A DNA stretch of 64,000 nt from Pseudohoeflea sp964511625 (GTDB taxonomy: Bacteria > Pseudomonadota > Alphaproteobacteria > Rhizobiales > Rhizobiaceae): contig CAZEJG010000018.1 of assembly GCA_964511625.1 (NCBI GenBank), positions 1 to 64,000 on the forward strand. Reading direction: 5' to 3'. The notes beneath the pieces are model-generated. The model made no database searches, was not told the origin of the DNA, and saw only the letters and a list, made by a program, of their open reading frames with translations. A program made the position numbers and the translations under genes. Shown one piece after another: positions 17,823 to 26,797 of this stretch; the first letter of the stretch is position 1, and each line of letters starts with the position of its first letter.

Positions 17823-18827
17823 TTAGAAGATCGGAATATTTTCCCGAAAAATAACTTGCAAACGAGGCAGGTATTCCGGCTCCTTGGAGCCGCGCACAGC
17901 GGAGACGAGAAGCTTGACGACCTCGCGGGCTTCCACGCGCGGGTTCTGGTCGATGACGGCGTCCATCGTTCGATCGAGCAGCATCATGCGCGTGGCGTCG
18001 GTCAGGTCGTGGCCGATGAAGACAATGTCGCGCCCGCCGTCCGCTTCCCGCAGGGCGCGCCCGATGCCCTGGTTGCCGGAGCCGATATTGTAGATGCCGC
18101 GCACCGATTTCGAGGACAGGAGGTGTCTCGCCGCGTCGTAGGCCCGTTCCCGGTCTTCGCTGATCGGAATGATGTCGACGATGTTCAGCGTCGGGAAGTC
18201 CTGGGCCAGGATCGAGCGGTATCCCATCTCGCGTTCCTCGTGGCCGCGATAGGCGGAGGAACCAATGAAGATGGCGGTGCCGCTGTTTTCACGGTCGCCG
18301 AGAAACCGCCCCATCAACAGCCCGGCCAACCTGCCCGCCGCCCGGTTGTCGATACCCACGTAGCCGAGCTTGTTGACCGAGGAGATGTCGGAGACGAGCG
18401 TGGCGATGCGGATGCCGGTTCCGGCCAGATAGTTGATCGCTTCCCGGACGATCGGATGGTCGAGCGCCACCAGCGCCACCGCATCCGTCTTGCCTTCGAG
18501 TTCGCGCAGTTTCTGGGCCAGGTTTTCCGGGTCAAAGGCCTCGATCAGGTGCAGGCTCGCATTGATGCCGCCATAGGCCGCCGCCTCGTCGAACAGGTAC
18601 TTGCGCAGCATCAGCATGAAGGTGTTGTTGCCGGCCGGCAGGATGAACTCGATCCGGATGTCGCTGCCGGCGTGGGCCATCGGCCCGAAATAGCCGAGCC
18701 GCGTCGCCACATCCATGACGATGGTCCGCGTTCTTTCGCGAACGCCGTCGCGACCGTTCAGCACCCGGTCCACGGTGGCCGGGGAGACGCCTGCTTCCTT
18801 CGCAATATGGGAGACGGTCGTGCGCAT
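17823..18827 (-). CDS. LacI-family transcriptional regulator
   Basis: A 334-residue repressor. The N-terminal LacI helix-turn-helix reads TVSHIAKEAGVSPATVDRVL with hinge helix region, followed by a periplasmic-binding-protein-like sensor domain (EFILPAGNNTFM, GYVGIDNRAAGRLAGLLMGRF). The start at 18827 (MRTTVSH) is preferred because GGAA precedes it; ATGs at 18833 and 18884 are in frame. It is divergent from the long sugar operon starting at 19045 and is its likely sugar-responsive controller. Confidence 0.9.
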   Translation of the reverse strand: MRTTVSHIAKEAGVSPATVDRVLNGRDGVRERTRTIVMDVATRLGYFGPMAHAGSDIRIEFILPAGNNTFMLMLRKYLFDEAAAYGGINASLHLIEAFDPENLAQKLRELEGKTDAVALVALDHPIVREAINYLAGTGIRIATLVSDISSVNKLGYVGIDNRAAGRLAGLLMGRFLGDRENSGTAIFIGSSAYRGHEEREMGYRSILAQDFPTLNIVDIIPISEDRERAYDAARHLLSSKSVRGIYNIGSGNQGIGRALREADGGRDIVFIGHDLTDATRMMLLDRTMDAVIDQNPRVEAREVVKLLVSAVRGSKEPEYLPRLQVIFRENIPIF

Positions 18828-18958
18828 GGTCATTCCGCTGATAAGTCTTGATGTTATGATGGCCTTATGGCGCATCAAAAACAATCATAATCTGATTCTA
18901 TCCCGGTAATGCGCGGGAACGAGGCCATCATGGACCATAATGACGAATAATGATGTAA

Positions 18959-18972
18959 AATGATGCATTATT
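18959..18972. promoter_or_regulatory. candidate LacI operator upstream of sugar operon
   Basis: AATGATGCATTATT is a near-perfect 14-bp palindrome centred on ATGCAT (one imperfect pair). It lies 73 bp before the binding-protein start and between divergent genes. Related ATAATGA/AATGATG pieces cluster at 18936-18956. The arrangement fits a LacI-family operator with accessory half-sites. Confidence 0.5.
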
Positions 18973-19044
18973 CTGATTGCGCGCGTAGGGTAAAACCTCA
19001 ATTCTCCCGATCAGGCGATGAGGACGCCTAAGTGGGAGGACATC

Positions 19045-20652
19045 ATGAACATCACATCCGCAATTTCGCGGCGGCGGCTCCTGTCGACCGCGGCAAGTGC
19101 AGGGCTCGTCACAGCGCTCGGCGCACCGCTTTATCTGCGCCCCGGACGCGCCCGCGCCGCTGACGGCCTGGCAGACGGCATGGTCGGCGGCCCGACCGGC
19201 TTCGACGGTGCCGAGCGCTACCAGTACGGTCCCGATACCCCCGAGGCCCGCGCCATCGAGGCCATCAAGGCGCTCAAGGGTGCCGGCAAGGCGCCGGACC
19301 GGATCGTTCTCGGTCTGTCTGACGGCTCCATCGGCCAGCTGACCCAGCCGTTCCCGGAGGGCGCGCCCTCGATCAAGGAGCTCTGGGAAGCCGAGACCGG
19401 CATCACGCTCGATATCGTCGGCGTGCCCAACGGCCAGGAATTCACCAAGGTGATGCAGGACGTTTCCACCAAGGGCGGCGCCTTCGACATCTATGCGGTC
19501 GAATGGAACCGTCTGGGCGATCTCGCCGAGACCGGCGGCATCGTTAATCTCGACGAATATGTCGCGGCCCACAAGCCCGAGTGGGACGACCCAGAGCGCG
19601 GCTATGTCGGCGGCGAGCAGGGCGTCTCGCTTCTCAACAATTACCGCGGCTCGACCTATGGCGTTTCGCTCGACGGAGACTTCCAGATCTGGAACCACCG
19701 CACCGATCTGTTCAACGATCCGGCCGAACAGAAGGCATTCGCCGACAAGCACGGCTACGAACTGGCGCCGCCTACCACATGGCAGCAGCATGACGAGATC
19801 GCCGCCTTCTTCCATCGTCCGGACCAGGGCCTGTTCGGCTCCACCGACCTGCGGAACCAGGGCTGGGGCTATACCAACTGGTACCAGCGCTTCGTCTCGA
19901 TGGCATCGCCGAACCAGTTCCTGTTCAATGACGACGGGAGCCCTCTGATCAATTCCGAAGCCGGCATCAAGGCGACGCAGGAATATATCGACTCGCTGGC
20001 GCATCATTCGCCCGATGCGATCTCCTGGGGGTGGCCCGAGCAGTACGGCAACTTCGCCTCCGGCGGCGCTGCCATGACCTGCGCCTTCTCCAACCTGCCA
20101 AAGTTCCTCGACAACCCGGCCAACGAAGGCAGCAAGGTCACCGGCAAGGTCGGATCGCACCTCCCGCCGGGCCGCGAGATCGACGGCAAGCTGATCCGCC
20201 GCACCGTTCTCTGGCTCAACCTCTCGGCCTCGGTATCTTCGCAGAGCAAGTACCCGGAAGCGAGCTACCTGTTGCTGCAATGGTTGGGATCGAGCCGCAT
20301 CTATTCCTGGATGACGGCAAACCCCGGCGGCTATTTCGACCCTTTCCAGCTGTCGAACTTCGCCGATCCGCTGGTCCGCCAGACCTACCACGACTACCAT
20401 ATGGACGTGGTGCGCGAGAGCGTGGCCCGGACCGTGCCGACGATCAATTATCCCGGTGCGACCGCCTTTCACAACGCGCTCGACGAAAACCTGGTCGCGG
20501 CGCTGACCGGCAGCAAGTCGGCCGCAGATGCGATGGCCGATACGGAGCGGCAGTGGGAACGCGTCGCCCGCCGGGTCGGCGAGGACAAGCTGATCGAAGC
20601 GATCAAGGCCAACAAGGCGGCCTGGCCAACCATTACGGATCCTATCGGCTGA
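19045..20652 (+). CDS. ABC sugar-binding protein, Tat-exported (long CUT1 type)
   Basis: A 535-residue periplasmic receptor, longer than usual (~420). The N-terminus has a twin-arginine signal (SRRRLLSTAASAGLVTALG, residues 8-26), suggesting export in folded form. Family 1 solute-binding features follow (WEAETGITLDIVGVPNGQEF, FDIYAVEWNRLGDLAE). The ATG at 19045 follows GGGAGGAC. It heads a co-oriented run of 16 genes. A strong stem-loop follows its stop. The ligand is unknown; the downstream enzymes suggest a sugar or sugar acid. Confidence 0.9.
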   Translation: MNITSAISRRRLLSTAASAGLVTALGAPLYLRPGRARAADGLADGMVGGPTGFDGAERYQYGPDTPEARAIEAIKALKGAGKAPDRIVLGLSDGSIGQLTQPFPEGAPSIKELWEAETGITLDIVGVPNGQEFTKVMQDVSTKGGAFDIYAVEWNRLGDLAETGGIVNLDEYVAAHKPEWDDPERGYVGGEQGVSLLNNYRGSTYGVSLDGDFQIWNHRTDLFNDPAEQKAFADKHGYELAPPTTWQQHDEIAAFFHRPDQGLFGSTDLRNQGWGYTNWYQRFVSMASPNQFLFNDDGSPLINSEAGIKATQEYIDSLAHHSPDAISWGWPEQYGNFASGGAAMTCAFSNLPKFLDNPANEGSKVTGKVGSHLPPGREIDGKLIRRTVLWLNLSASVSSQSKYPEASYLLLQWLGSSRIYSWMTANPGGYFDPFQLSNFADPLVRQTYHDYHMDVVRESVARTVPTINYPGATAFHNALDENLVAALTGSKSAADAMADTERQWERVARRVGEDKLIEAIKANKAAWPTITDPIG

Positions 20653-20673
20653 CGAGATCACTCCCAAGCGACC

Positions 20674-20706
20674 GGATGCGGGGCGCGTGTTTTGTGCCCC
20701 GCATCC
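20674..20706 (+). promoter_or_regulatory. strong stem-loop between binding protein and permease
   Basis: GGATGCGGGGC (20674-20684) pairs perfectly with GCCCCGCATCC (20696-20706) around an 11-nt loop. No T-run follows. Same placement as the hairpins at 14695, 40371 and 57988. Confidence 0.7.
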
Positions 20707-20730
20707 CCTTCCCAGAGACCTGGACGTATC

Positions 20731-21591
20731 ATGAACCGCTCCCTGTCATTCGAGATCTTCCGTTACGCGGCGATCCTGACCATTGTGGCGCTGTCGCTTG
20801 TCCCGACGCTATGGATGGCGTCGATGGCCTTCAAGCCGATTGCCGAGTGGTCAGCCACCGGCGCGGACCTGACCTGGTGGCCGAAGAGCCCGACGCTCGA
20901 CAATTTCCGCTTCCTGTTCGGCGAGAGCAATTCCGACCTGATCGTGGCGCTCGACCGCACCGCCGGACGGCCGATCCTGGCGTCGCTCCTGTCTGCCGTC
21001 TTCGGCACGCTGATCGCGATGATTGCCGGCACTTCGGCCGCCTATGGCCTGTCGCGCTTCGGCTCGGGCAACAACCTTCCCCTGGCGCTGATCCAGCTCC
21101 GGATTTTCCCGCCGATGGCGGTGATGATCCCGGTCATGATCATGTGGGCCTTTCTCGACCTCATCGACACCTGGTACGGCCTGGCGCTCGTCTACGGCAT
21201 CGTGACCATGCCCTTCGCCTTCTGGCTGATGAAGACCTTCTTCGACGACATGCCGCGGGAGATCGAGGATGCGGCTCTCGTCGAAGGCTGCTCGCGGCTG
21301 CGGGTGTTCTGGAAGATCACGCTGCCGATGATGCGCCCGGCACTCGCGAGCTCCGCCCTCTTCGTCTTCATTCTCAATTGGTCCGACTATCTCATCGGTC
21401 TCCTGCTGACGACGCGCGATTGGGTGACCATCCCCGTCTACATGGCCTCGCTGTCATCCTCGATGACTGGCCAGCTCTATGGCGCCAAGGCCGCCCTCGG
21501 CCTGATCGCCGCCATTCCTCCGGTCATTCTCGGTATCGCCATCCAGAAGCATCTGGTCCGCGGCCTGACCTTCGGAGCCTTGAAGCAATGA
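20731..21591 (+). CDS. ABC sugar permease (MalG type)
   Basis: A 286-residue, six-segment membrane subunit. The EAA loop is EDAALVEGCSRLRVFWKITL, then PMMRPALA, and the C-terminus is HLVRGLTFGALKQ. It pairs with the permease that overlaps its stop by 4 nt. The ribosome-binding site is weak (GGAC), which may add to lower expression relative to the receptor. It is part of the importer served by the two unusual ATPases encoded at 22529 and 23605. Confidence 0.92.
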   Translation: MNRSLSFEIFRYAAILTIVALSLVPTLWMASMAFKPIAEWSATGADLTWWPKSPTLDNFRFLFGESNSDLIVALDRTAGRPILASLLSAVFGTLIAMIAGTSAAYGLSRFGSGNNLPLALIQLRIFPPMAVMIPVMIMWAFLDLIDTWYGLALVYGIVTMPFAFWLMKTFFDDMPREIEDAALVEGCSRLRVFWKITLPMMRPALASSALFVFILNWSDYLIGLLLTTRDWVTIPVYMASLSSSMTGQLYGAKAALGLIAAIPPVILGIAIQKHLVRGLTFGALKQ

Positions 21592-22532
21592 CCGCTGCAA
21601 GCCTCGAAACCACACCCGACGTGCTCGAGCATGAGGATACCCGCGACAGCCGCCGCCTCGGCTTCTGGCTGACCCTGCCGGCGCAGCTCCTCGTTCTGTT
21701 CATCGCCGTCTTCCCGATTTTGATGCAGATCTATATCAGCCTCACCGACTGGTCCCCGCTCGATGGCATCGGCTGGTGGCAGGCCCACGAATTGTGGAAC
21801 AGCTTCGCCAACTATACCGATCTTGCCGCTGACGATCGCTTCTGGTCGGCCCTGGGACGCACGGTGCTGGTCATGGCCATCTGCGTGCCGGTGGAATTCC
21901 TGCTCGGCCTCGGCCTGGCGATCCTGTTCGTCGACAATTTCCCCGGCCGGCGTTTCCTCTATTCGGTGCTGCTGATCCCGATGATGGTGGTCCCCGCGGT
22001 CGCTGGCTACATGTTCTTCATGCTCTTCCAGTCCGGCGGGCCGGTGAACGACATCCTGTCGTTCTTCTATGGCGCCCCGGTCACCATCGCCTGGCTCTCC
22101 GACCCCGATCTCGCCTTCTTCGCGGTCATTGTCTCGGATGTCTGGCAGTGGACGCCGCTGATGTTCCTCATTCTGCTGGCTGGTATGGTCGGCGTGCCCG
22201 AGGACCAGCTTCGCGCCGCCACCCTGCTCGGCGCCTCCTGGATAACCCGTTTCCGGACCATCGTGCTACCGCGCATGAAGACCATCATCATCATCGCGCT
22301 GGCGATCCGGGTGATCGAGAACTTCAAGGTGTTCGACAATTTCTACATCATGACCGGAGGCGGCCCCGGAGTCGCGACCGAGACCATCTCGATCTACATC
22401 TACAAGGTCACGCAGCAGGAACTGATCTGGGGCTATGTCGCGGCCGTCGCGCTGGTCATCCTCATCTCGCTCTCCGTCGTGTCCGCCTTTGCAATCAAGC
22501 GCATGGCGCAGAGCAGGGAGCTGGGCAAGTGA
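21588..22532 (+). CDS. ABC sugar permease (MalF type)
   Basis: A 314-residue inner-membrane subunit. A hydrophilic N-terminal extension (about 20 residues) precedes six hydrophobic segments. Typical motifs are LTDWSPLDGIGWWQ, the EAA-like loop EDQLRAATLLGASWITRFRT, and GGGPGVATETISIYIYK near the C-terminus. It starts with the ATGA overlap of the previous gene and ends overlapping the GTG start of the first ATPase. Confidence 0.92.
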   Translation: MTAASLETTPDVLEHEDTRDSRRLGFWLTLPAQLLVLFIAVFPILMQIYISLTDWSPLDGIGWWQAHELWNSFANYTDLAADDRFWSALGRTVLVMAICVPVEFLLGLGLAILFVDNFPGRRFLYSVLLIPMMVVPAVAGYMFFMLFQSGGPVNDILSFFYGAPVTIAWLSDPDLAFFAVIVSDVWQWTPLMFLILLAGMVGVPEDQLRAATLLGASWITRFRTIVLPRMKTIIIIALAIRVIENFKVFDNFYIMTGGGPGVATETISIYIYKVTQQELIWGYVAAVALVILISLSVVSAFAIKRMAQSRELGK

Positions 22533-23605
22533 CCTCAATCCATCTTGAAAATCTCGGAAAGACCTTCGGCAGCTTCACGGCGCTGAAGAACATGAACCTC
22601 GAAATTGCCGACGGCGAATTCGTTGCGCTCCTCGGGCCCTCGGGCTGCGGCAAGTCGACGACGATGAACATGATCTCGGGCATGATCGAGCCGTCCGAGG
22701 GCCAGATCCGCTTCGGCGAGCGCGACATGCGCGGCGTGCCGATGGGCCGACGGGGCGTGGGCTTCGTCTTCCAGAACTACGCGATCTTCACCCACATGAC
22801 GGTCTACGAAAACCTCGCCTACGGTCTGCGCGCCACGGGCGTCGCCAAGGCCGAGCGCGATCGCCGGGTCAAGGAGATGGCCGAGTTCCTGCATCTCACA
22901 GCGCTCCTCAAGAAGCCCGCCGCGGGGCTTTCGGTCAACATCCTCCAGCGCCTCGCCATCGGTCGGTCGGCGATCATGGAGCCGGCGATTTTCCTCCTCG
23001 ACGAGCCGTTGTCGAACGTGGATGCGGCCTTCCGTGCCGTCATGCGCACCGAACTCAAGCATCTCCAGCGCGAGTTCCGGCAGACCATGGTCTACGTCAC
23101 CCACGATCAGCTCGAAGCCATGACGATGGCCGACCGCATTGCGGTTATGGACCATGGAAAACTGCTACAGGTTGGCACGCCGATCGACGTCTATAACAAC
23201 CCGTCCAGTGTCTTCGTGGCAGGTTTTCTCGGTTCGCCGGGCATGAACCTAGTCAACGGCACGACCGTGAAAAAGGATGGTGTCATGCGTGTCGATCTCG
23301 GCGAGGCCGGGCTCACCGCGCCGCTGTCGCAGGCGCTTCCAGAGGGCAAAAAGGTTGTCTACGGCTTCCGGCCGGAGCACTGCGAACTGACCGACGGCGA
23401 GGGCATCAAACTGCCCGTCACCTTCGTCGAGCGGATCGGGGCGCGCACCATCCTGCACATGGGAAGGGATGGCACGTCCATCAAAGGCGTCTTCGACAAC
23501 CGGGTGCCGGTGAACTCCGGTGAGACCATCGGCATTGCCGTCGACCCGTCCAACGTTCGGCTGTTCGATGCGGACACGGGCAATGCGATCAGGGAGGCGC
23601 ACTGA
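22529..23605 (+). CDS. ABC importer ATPase A, degenerate signature motif
   Basis: A 358-residue MalK-type ATPase starting at GTG 22529 (4-nt overlap). Walker A GPSGCGKST (36-44), Q82, Walker B FLLDEP with catalytic Glu159, and His192 are intact. The LSGGQ signature is replaced by LSVNI at 134-138. The next gene encodes a second ATPase with the opposite defect, so the two should form a heterodimer with one working and one degenerate ATP site. A C-terminal MalK-type extension is present. Natural pairing of unequal ATPases is known for some importers; this combination of lesions deserves checking. Confidence 0.93.
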   Translation: MTSIHLENLGKTFGSFTALKNMNLEIADGEFVALLGPSGCGKSTTMNMISGMIEPSEGQIRFGERDMRGVPMGRRGVGFVFQNYAIFTHMTVYENLAYGLRATGVAKAERDRRVKEMAEFLHLTALLKKPAAGLSVNILQRLAIGRSAIMEPAIFLLDEPLSNVDAAFRAVMRTELKHLQREFRQTMVYVTHDQLEAMTMADRIAVMDHGKLLQVGTPIDVYNNPSSVFVAGFLGSPGMNLVNGTTVKKDGVMRVDLGEAGLTAPLSQALPEGKKVVYGFRPEHCELTDGEGIKLPVTFVERIGARTILHMGRDGTSIKGVFDNRVPVNSGETIGIAVDPSNVRLFDADTGNAIREAH

Positions 23606-24657
23606 TGGCCTCGATCGCATTCCGCAATGTCACCAAGCGCTTCGGCGATACGGTCGCGGTCGACGATGTCAGCTTTGAGATCGCCGACAACGAGTTCTTC
23701 TGCCTGTTCGGTCCGCCGCTTTCGGGCAAGACCACGATCCTCAAGCTCATCCTCGGCCTCGAACGGCCAGACGAGGGCGAGGTGCTGATCGGCGGCGCGC
23801 CGGTCAACCACGTCTCGCCGGCCCGGCGGAATGTCGCGATGGTGTTCCAGAACCTCGCGCTCTTCCCCCACATGACGGCTGAGGAGAACGTCCGCTTCCC
23901 GCTCGTCGAGCGCGGGATCAGCGCCGAGGTGATCGCGCCCCGCGTCGCCAGCGTGGTGGAGAAGCTCCATATCGGCCACATCCTGCACAAGTCGCCGGCG
24001 CAGCTCTCGGGCGGGGAACGGCAGCGCGTGGCGATCGCCCGCGCTCTCGTTCGCGATCCGGTCGCCTATCTGATGGACGACCCGATCTCCGCGCTCGATG
24101 CCCGCCTGCGCGAGGAAACCCGCGTCGAGCTCAAGCGCATCCAGCATGAAATGGGACGCACGCTCGTCTACGTCACCCACGATCAGGAAGAGGCGATGTC
24201 GGTCGCCGACAGGATTGCCGTTCTCGAACACGGCGCCATCCGTCAGATCGGCGCGCCGTCCGAGATCTACGACAATCCGACATCGGCTTACGTGGCCGGG
24301 ATGCTCGGAGCTCCGGCGATGAACCTGATCGCGCTCGATGCCGGCAGTTCGAGCGCGCTCGACGGCGCACTGCCGCTTCAGGGAATGCGTGTCCCCGCAG
24401 GTGCGACGCAGATCGGCATCCGGCCGGAGGATCTGGCCGTCGACTATGACGGCAATGGGGCCGGCAACCCGGTCCAGGTCTACGAGGTCGAACCGCTCGG
24501 CGGCGTGACCGTGGTCACGTTTCAATCGGGCGAGACGTCGCTCCGGGCCATGGTCCGGGGTCAACCGCGGATCGATCCCTCGAGCCGGGTGTCGCTCTCC
24601 GTCACGAACGGGCAGGCATGCTTCTTTGATGCCGAAGGACAGGCGGTGAGGGCATGA
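23605..24657 (+). CDS. ABC importer ATPase B, catalytic Glu replaced by Asp
   Basis: A 350-residue MalK-type ATPase sharing one base with the previous stop (TGATG). The signature LSGGE (134-138), Q82 and His192 are canonical. Walker A is the variant GPPLSGKTT (36-44), and Walker B reads YLMDDP, with Asp159 in place of the catalytic Glu. These changes complement those of ATPase A position for position. In the predicted heterodimer, A's Walker motifs plus B's signature make the active site; B's Walker motifs plus A's LSVNI make the inactive one. Confidence 0.93.
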   Translation: MASIAFRNVTKRFGDTVAVDDVSFEIADNEFFCLFGPPLSGKTTILKLILGLERPDEGEVLIGGAPVNHVSPARRNVAMVFQNLALFPHMTAEENVRFPLVERGISAEVIAPRVASVVEKLHIGHILHKSPAQLSGGERQRVAIARALVRDPVAYLMDDPISALDARLREETRVELKRIQHEMGRTLVYVTHDQEEAMSVADRIAVLEHGAIRQIGAPSEIYDNPTSAYVAGMLGAPAMNLIALDAGSSSALDGALPLQGMRVPAGATQIGIRPEDLAVDYDGNGAGNPVQVYEVEPLGGVTVVTFQSGETSLRAMVRGQPRIDPSSRVSLSVTNGQACFFDAEGQAVRA

Positions 24658-24687
24658 GGATGAGGACGGAAATCTTGGGAGGATACA

Positions 24688-25767
24688 ATGAATTTTGAAC
24701 CGGACCCGCAGGTGCGTACGAAGGACTATGCGATCGGCTGCATCGGCGCCGGCATGATCATGGCCGAGTGCCATCTTGCCGCCTATGCCGAAGCCGGCTT
24801 CAAGGTCGCTGCGATCGCCTCCCGCACGAAGGTCAACGCCCAGGCCGTCGCCGACCGCTGGAAGATCGGCACGGTTCACGACACGCCTGAGGAACTGATT
24901 GCCGACCCCGCCGTCGAGATCGTCGACATCGCCTATCCGCCGGATCTCCAGCCGGATCTGATCCGCAAGGCGCTGGCCGCGCCGAACGTCAAGGCGATCC
25001 TGGCCCAGAAGCCGCTTGCTCTCTCGCTCGAAGAGGCGAAGAAGCTGCGCGACGAGGCTGCCGCCGCCGGCAAGATCCTCTCGGTCAACCAGAACATGCG
25101 CTACGACCAGTCGATGCGCGTGCTCAAGCAGATCATCGACGGCGGCGAGCTCGGCGAGATCGTCTTCGCGCAGATCGACATGCATGCGATCCCGCACTGG
25201 CAGGGCTTCCTCGAAGGCTACGACCGGCTGACACTGTCGAACATGAGCGTGCACCATCTCGACGCGCTACGCTTCCTGTTCGGCGATCCGGTTGAAGTCA
25301 CGTCGCTCACCCGCCCCGATCCGCGGACCAGGTTCGAACACTCGGACGGCATCGTGGTGTCCACGCTGCGCTTTCCGTCCGGCGTCGTGGCGGTGTCGCT
25401 GGAGGATGTCTGGTCCGGCCCTCGGGCCGAAGGCTACGAGGACGACCAGCATATCGGATGGCGTGTCGAGGGAACGGAAGGCGTGGCGAAAGGCACCATC
25501 GGCTGGCCGACCGGTGCTCCGTCGACTCTCGCTTACGCTTCGCAAAAGACGACCGATGGCAAATGGGTCTCGCCCGATTGGGAAACCATGTGGTTCCCGC
25601 ACGCCTTCATCGGCGTGATGGAGCAGCTCCAGCACGCCGTCAAAACCGGAGAGGCACCTGCTCTCTCCGTCGCCGACAACGTCAAGACCATGGCGCTTGT
25701 CGAAGCGGCTTACCGCTCGATCGACGAGAAGCGGACGGTCGCACTTTCCGAAATCAAGATCGACTGA
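24688..25767 (+). CDS. Gfo/Idh/MocA-family NAD(P)-dependent oxidoreductase
   Basis: A 359-residue sugar oxidoreductase. The N-terminal Rossmann fold carries IGCIGAGMIMAECHLAAY, and the family EKP motif appears as AQKPL with catalytic Lys108. A C-terminal substrate domain follows (ISWG-type sheet residues; NMSVHHLDALRFLFG with the usual His/Asp region). The ATG at 24688 follows GGGAGGAT. It sits between the ATPases and a TIM-barrel isomerase, so it probably oxidises the imported sugar or a sugar acid. The exact substrate cannot be told. Confidence 0.9.
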   Translation: MNFEPDPQVRTKDYAIGCIGAGMIMAECHLAAYAEAGFKVAAIASRTKVNAQAVADRWKIGTVHDTPEELIADPAVEIVDIAYPPDLQPDLIRKALAAPNVKAILAQKPLALSLEEAKKLRDEAAAAGKILSVNQNMRYDQSMRVLKQIIDGGELGEIVFAQIDMHAIPHWQGFLEGYDRLTLSNMSVHHLDALRFLFGDPVEVTSLTRPDPRTRFEHSDGIVVSTLRFPSGVVAVSLEDVWSGPRAEGYEDDQHIGWRVEGTEGVAKGTIGWPTGAPSTLAYASQKTTDGKWVSPDWETMWFPHAFIGVMEQLQHAVKTGEAPALSVADNVKTMALVEAAYRSIDEKRTVALSEIKID

Positions 25768-25787
25768 ATTCTAGGGAGGATTTCATC

Positions 25788-26702
25788 ATGATGCAGACAG
25801 GTATCTTCACGGCCTATTTCCCCTACACGCTAGAGGAATCGGCCAAGGTCATCCGCGGCCACGGCTTCAACACCGTGCAGCTCGACATGCACTTCAAGGA
25901 CATGGATCTGAGCGCCGGCAACATCACCAAGGAGAAGTGCGTCAAGATCCGAGAGACGTTCCGCGATCACAATCTGCCGATCAGCTGCATTTCCGGCTAC
26001 ACCAACATCGTGCACCCGGACAAGTCCGAGCGCGCCAAGCGAAACGGCCTCCTCAAGGAGATCATCGCCAACGCGCAGCATCTGGGCTCGCCCTATGTGA
26101 TATCGGAAACCGGCACCTTCGACACCGAGAGCGACTGGGTACACCACCCGAAGAACAAGACACAGGAAGGCTGGGACGACTGCCGCGAAGTCATCCGCGA
26201 ACTGGCCCAGCACGCCTATGATCACGGCGCTGTTTTCCTGCTCGAAACCTATGTGAACAACGTGGTCGGTTCGGTCGAGGAAACGCTGCGCATGTTCGCC
26301 GAGGTCGACCATCCGGGTCTGGGCCTGCTGATGGACCCGACCAACTATTTCGAGGCCCACAACATCGACAAGATGGACGAGACGCTGAACTACGTCTTCG
26401 ACGCGCTGTCGGACAAGATCAAGATCGGCCACGCCAAGGACGTCAAGCGTTCGGGCGACGACAAGGCCGAGAAGCATGCCGATATCGGTGACGACACAGC
26501 CCATGAAAGCCACACCTTCCGCGGCGTTGGCGAGATCGAGCTGCCGGCTCCGGGCCTGGGCGAACTCAACTACGATCTCTACCTCAAGCGTCTGGCCCAG
26601 AAGCATCCGAACATCCCGATGATCATCGAGCATCTGGAAGAAGCGGACGTGCCCCGTGCCAAGAAGTTCCTCGACGGGAAGCTTCGCGCCAACGGTCTCT
26701 GA
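25788..26702 (+). CDS. sugar phosphate isomerase/epimerase-like TIM barrel
   Basis: A 304-residue member of the xylose-isomerase-like (AP_endonuc_2) barrel superfamily. It has HGFNTVQLDMHF near the N-terminus, ETYVNNVVGSVEETLRM and LLMDPTNYF in the middle (typical metal-binding Glu/Asp strands), and IGHAKDVK and MIIEHLEEAD at the end. The ATG at 25788 follows GGGAGGA. Such proteins isomerise or epimerise keto sugars. It is probably a step in the same pathway as the neighbouring oxidoreductase. Confidence 0.87.
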   Translation: MMQTGIFTAYFPYTLEESAKVIRGHGFNTVQLDMHFKDMDLSAGNITKEKCVKIRETFRDHNLPISCISGYTNIVHPDKSERAKRNGLLKEIIANAQHLGSPYVISETGTFDTESDWVHHPKNKTQEGWDDCREVIRELAQHAYDHGAVFLLETYVNNVVGSVEETLRMFAEVDHPGLGLLMDPTNYFEAHNIDKMDETLNYVFDALSDKIKIGHAKDVKRSGDDKAEKHADIGDDTAHESHTFRGVGEIELPAPGLGELNYDLYLKRLAQKHPNIPMIIEHLEEADVPRAKKFLDGKLRANGL

Positions 26703-26709
26703 TCAGAAC

Positions 26710-26736
26710 GGGGCCGAGGGCAGGGTTCTCGGCCCC
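26710..26736 (+). promoter_or_regulatory. stem-loop between isomerase and DUF4432 gene
   Basis: GGGGCCGAG (26710-26718) pairs perfectly with CTCGGCCCC (26728-26736) around a 9-nt loop. No T-run follows. It may mark an RNA processing or attenuation point within the long run of genes. Confidence 0.55.
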
Positions 26737-26797
26737 CACTCGAAACTTGACAACATGACCGGGCGCCAGCCGCGCGCCGGAAGGAAGGAGATGTCCC

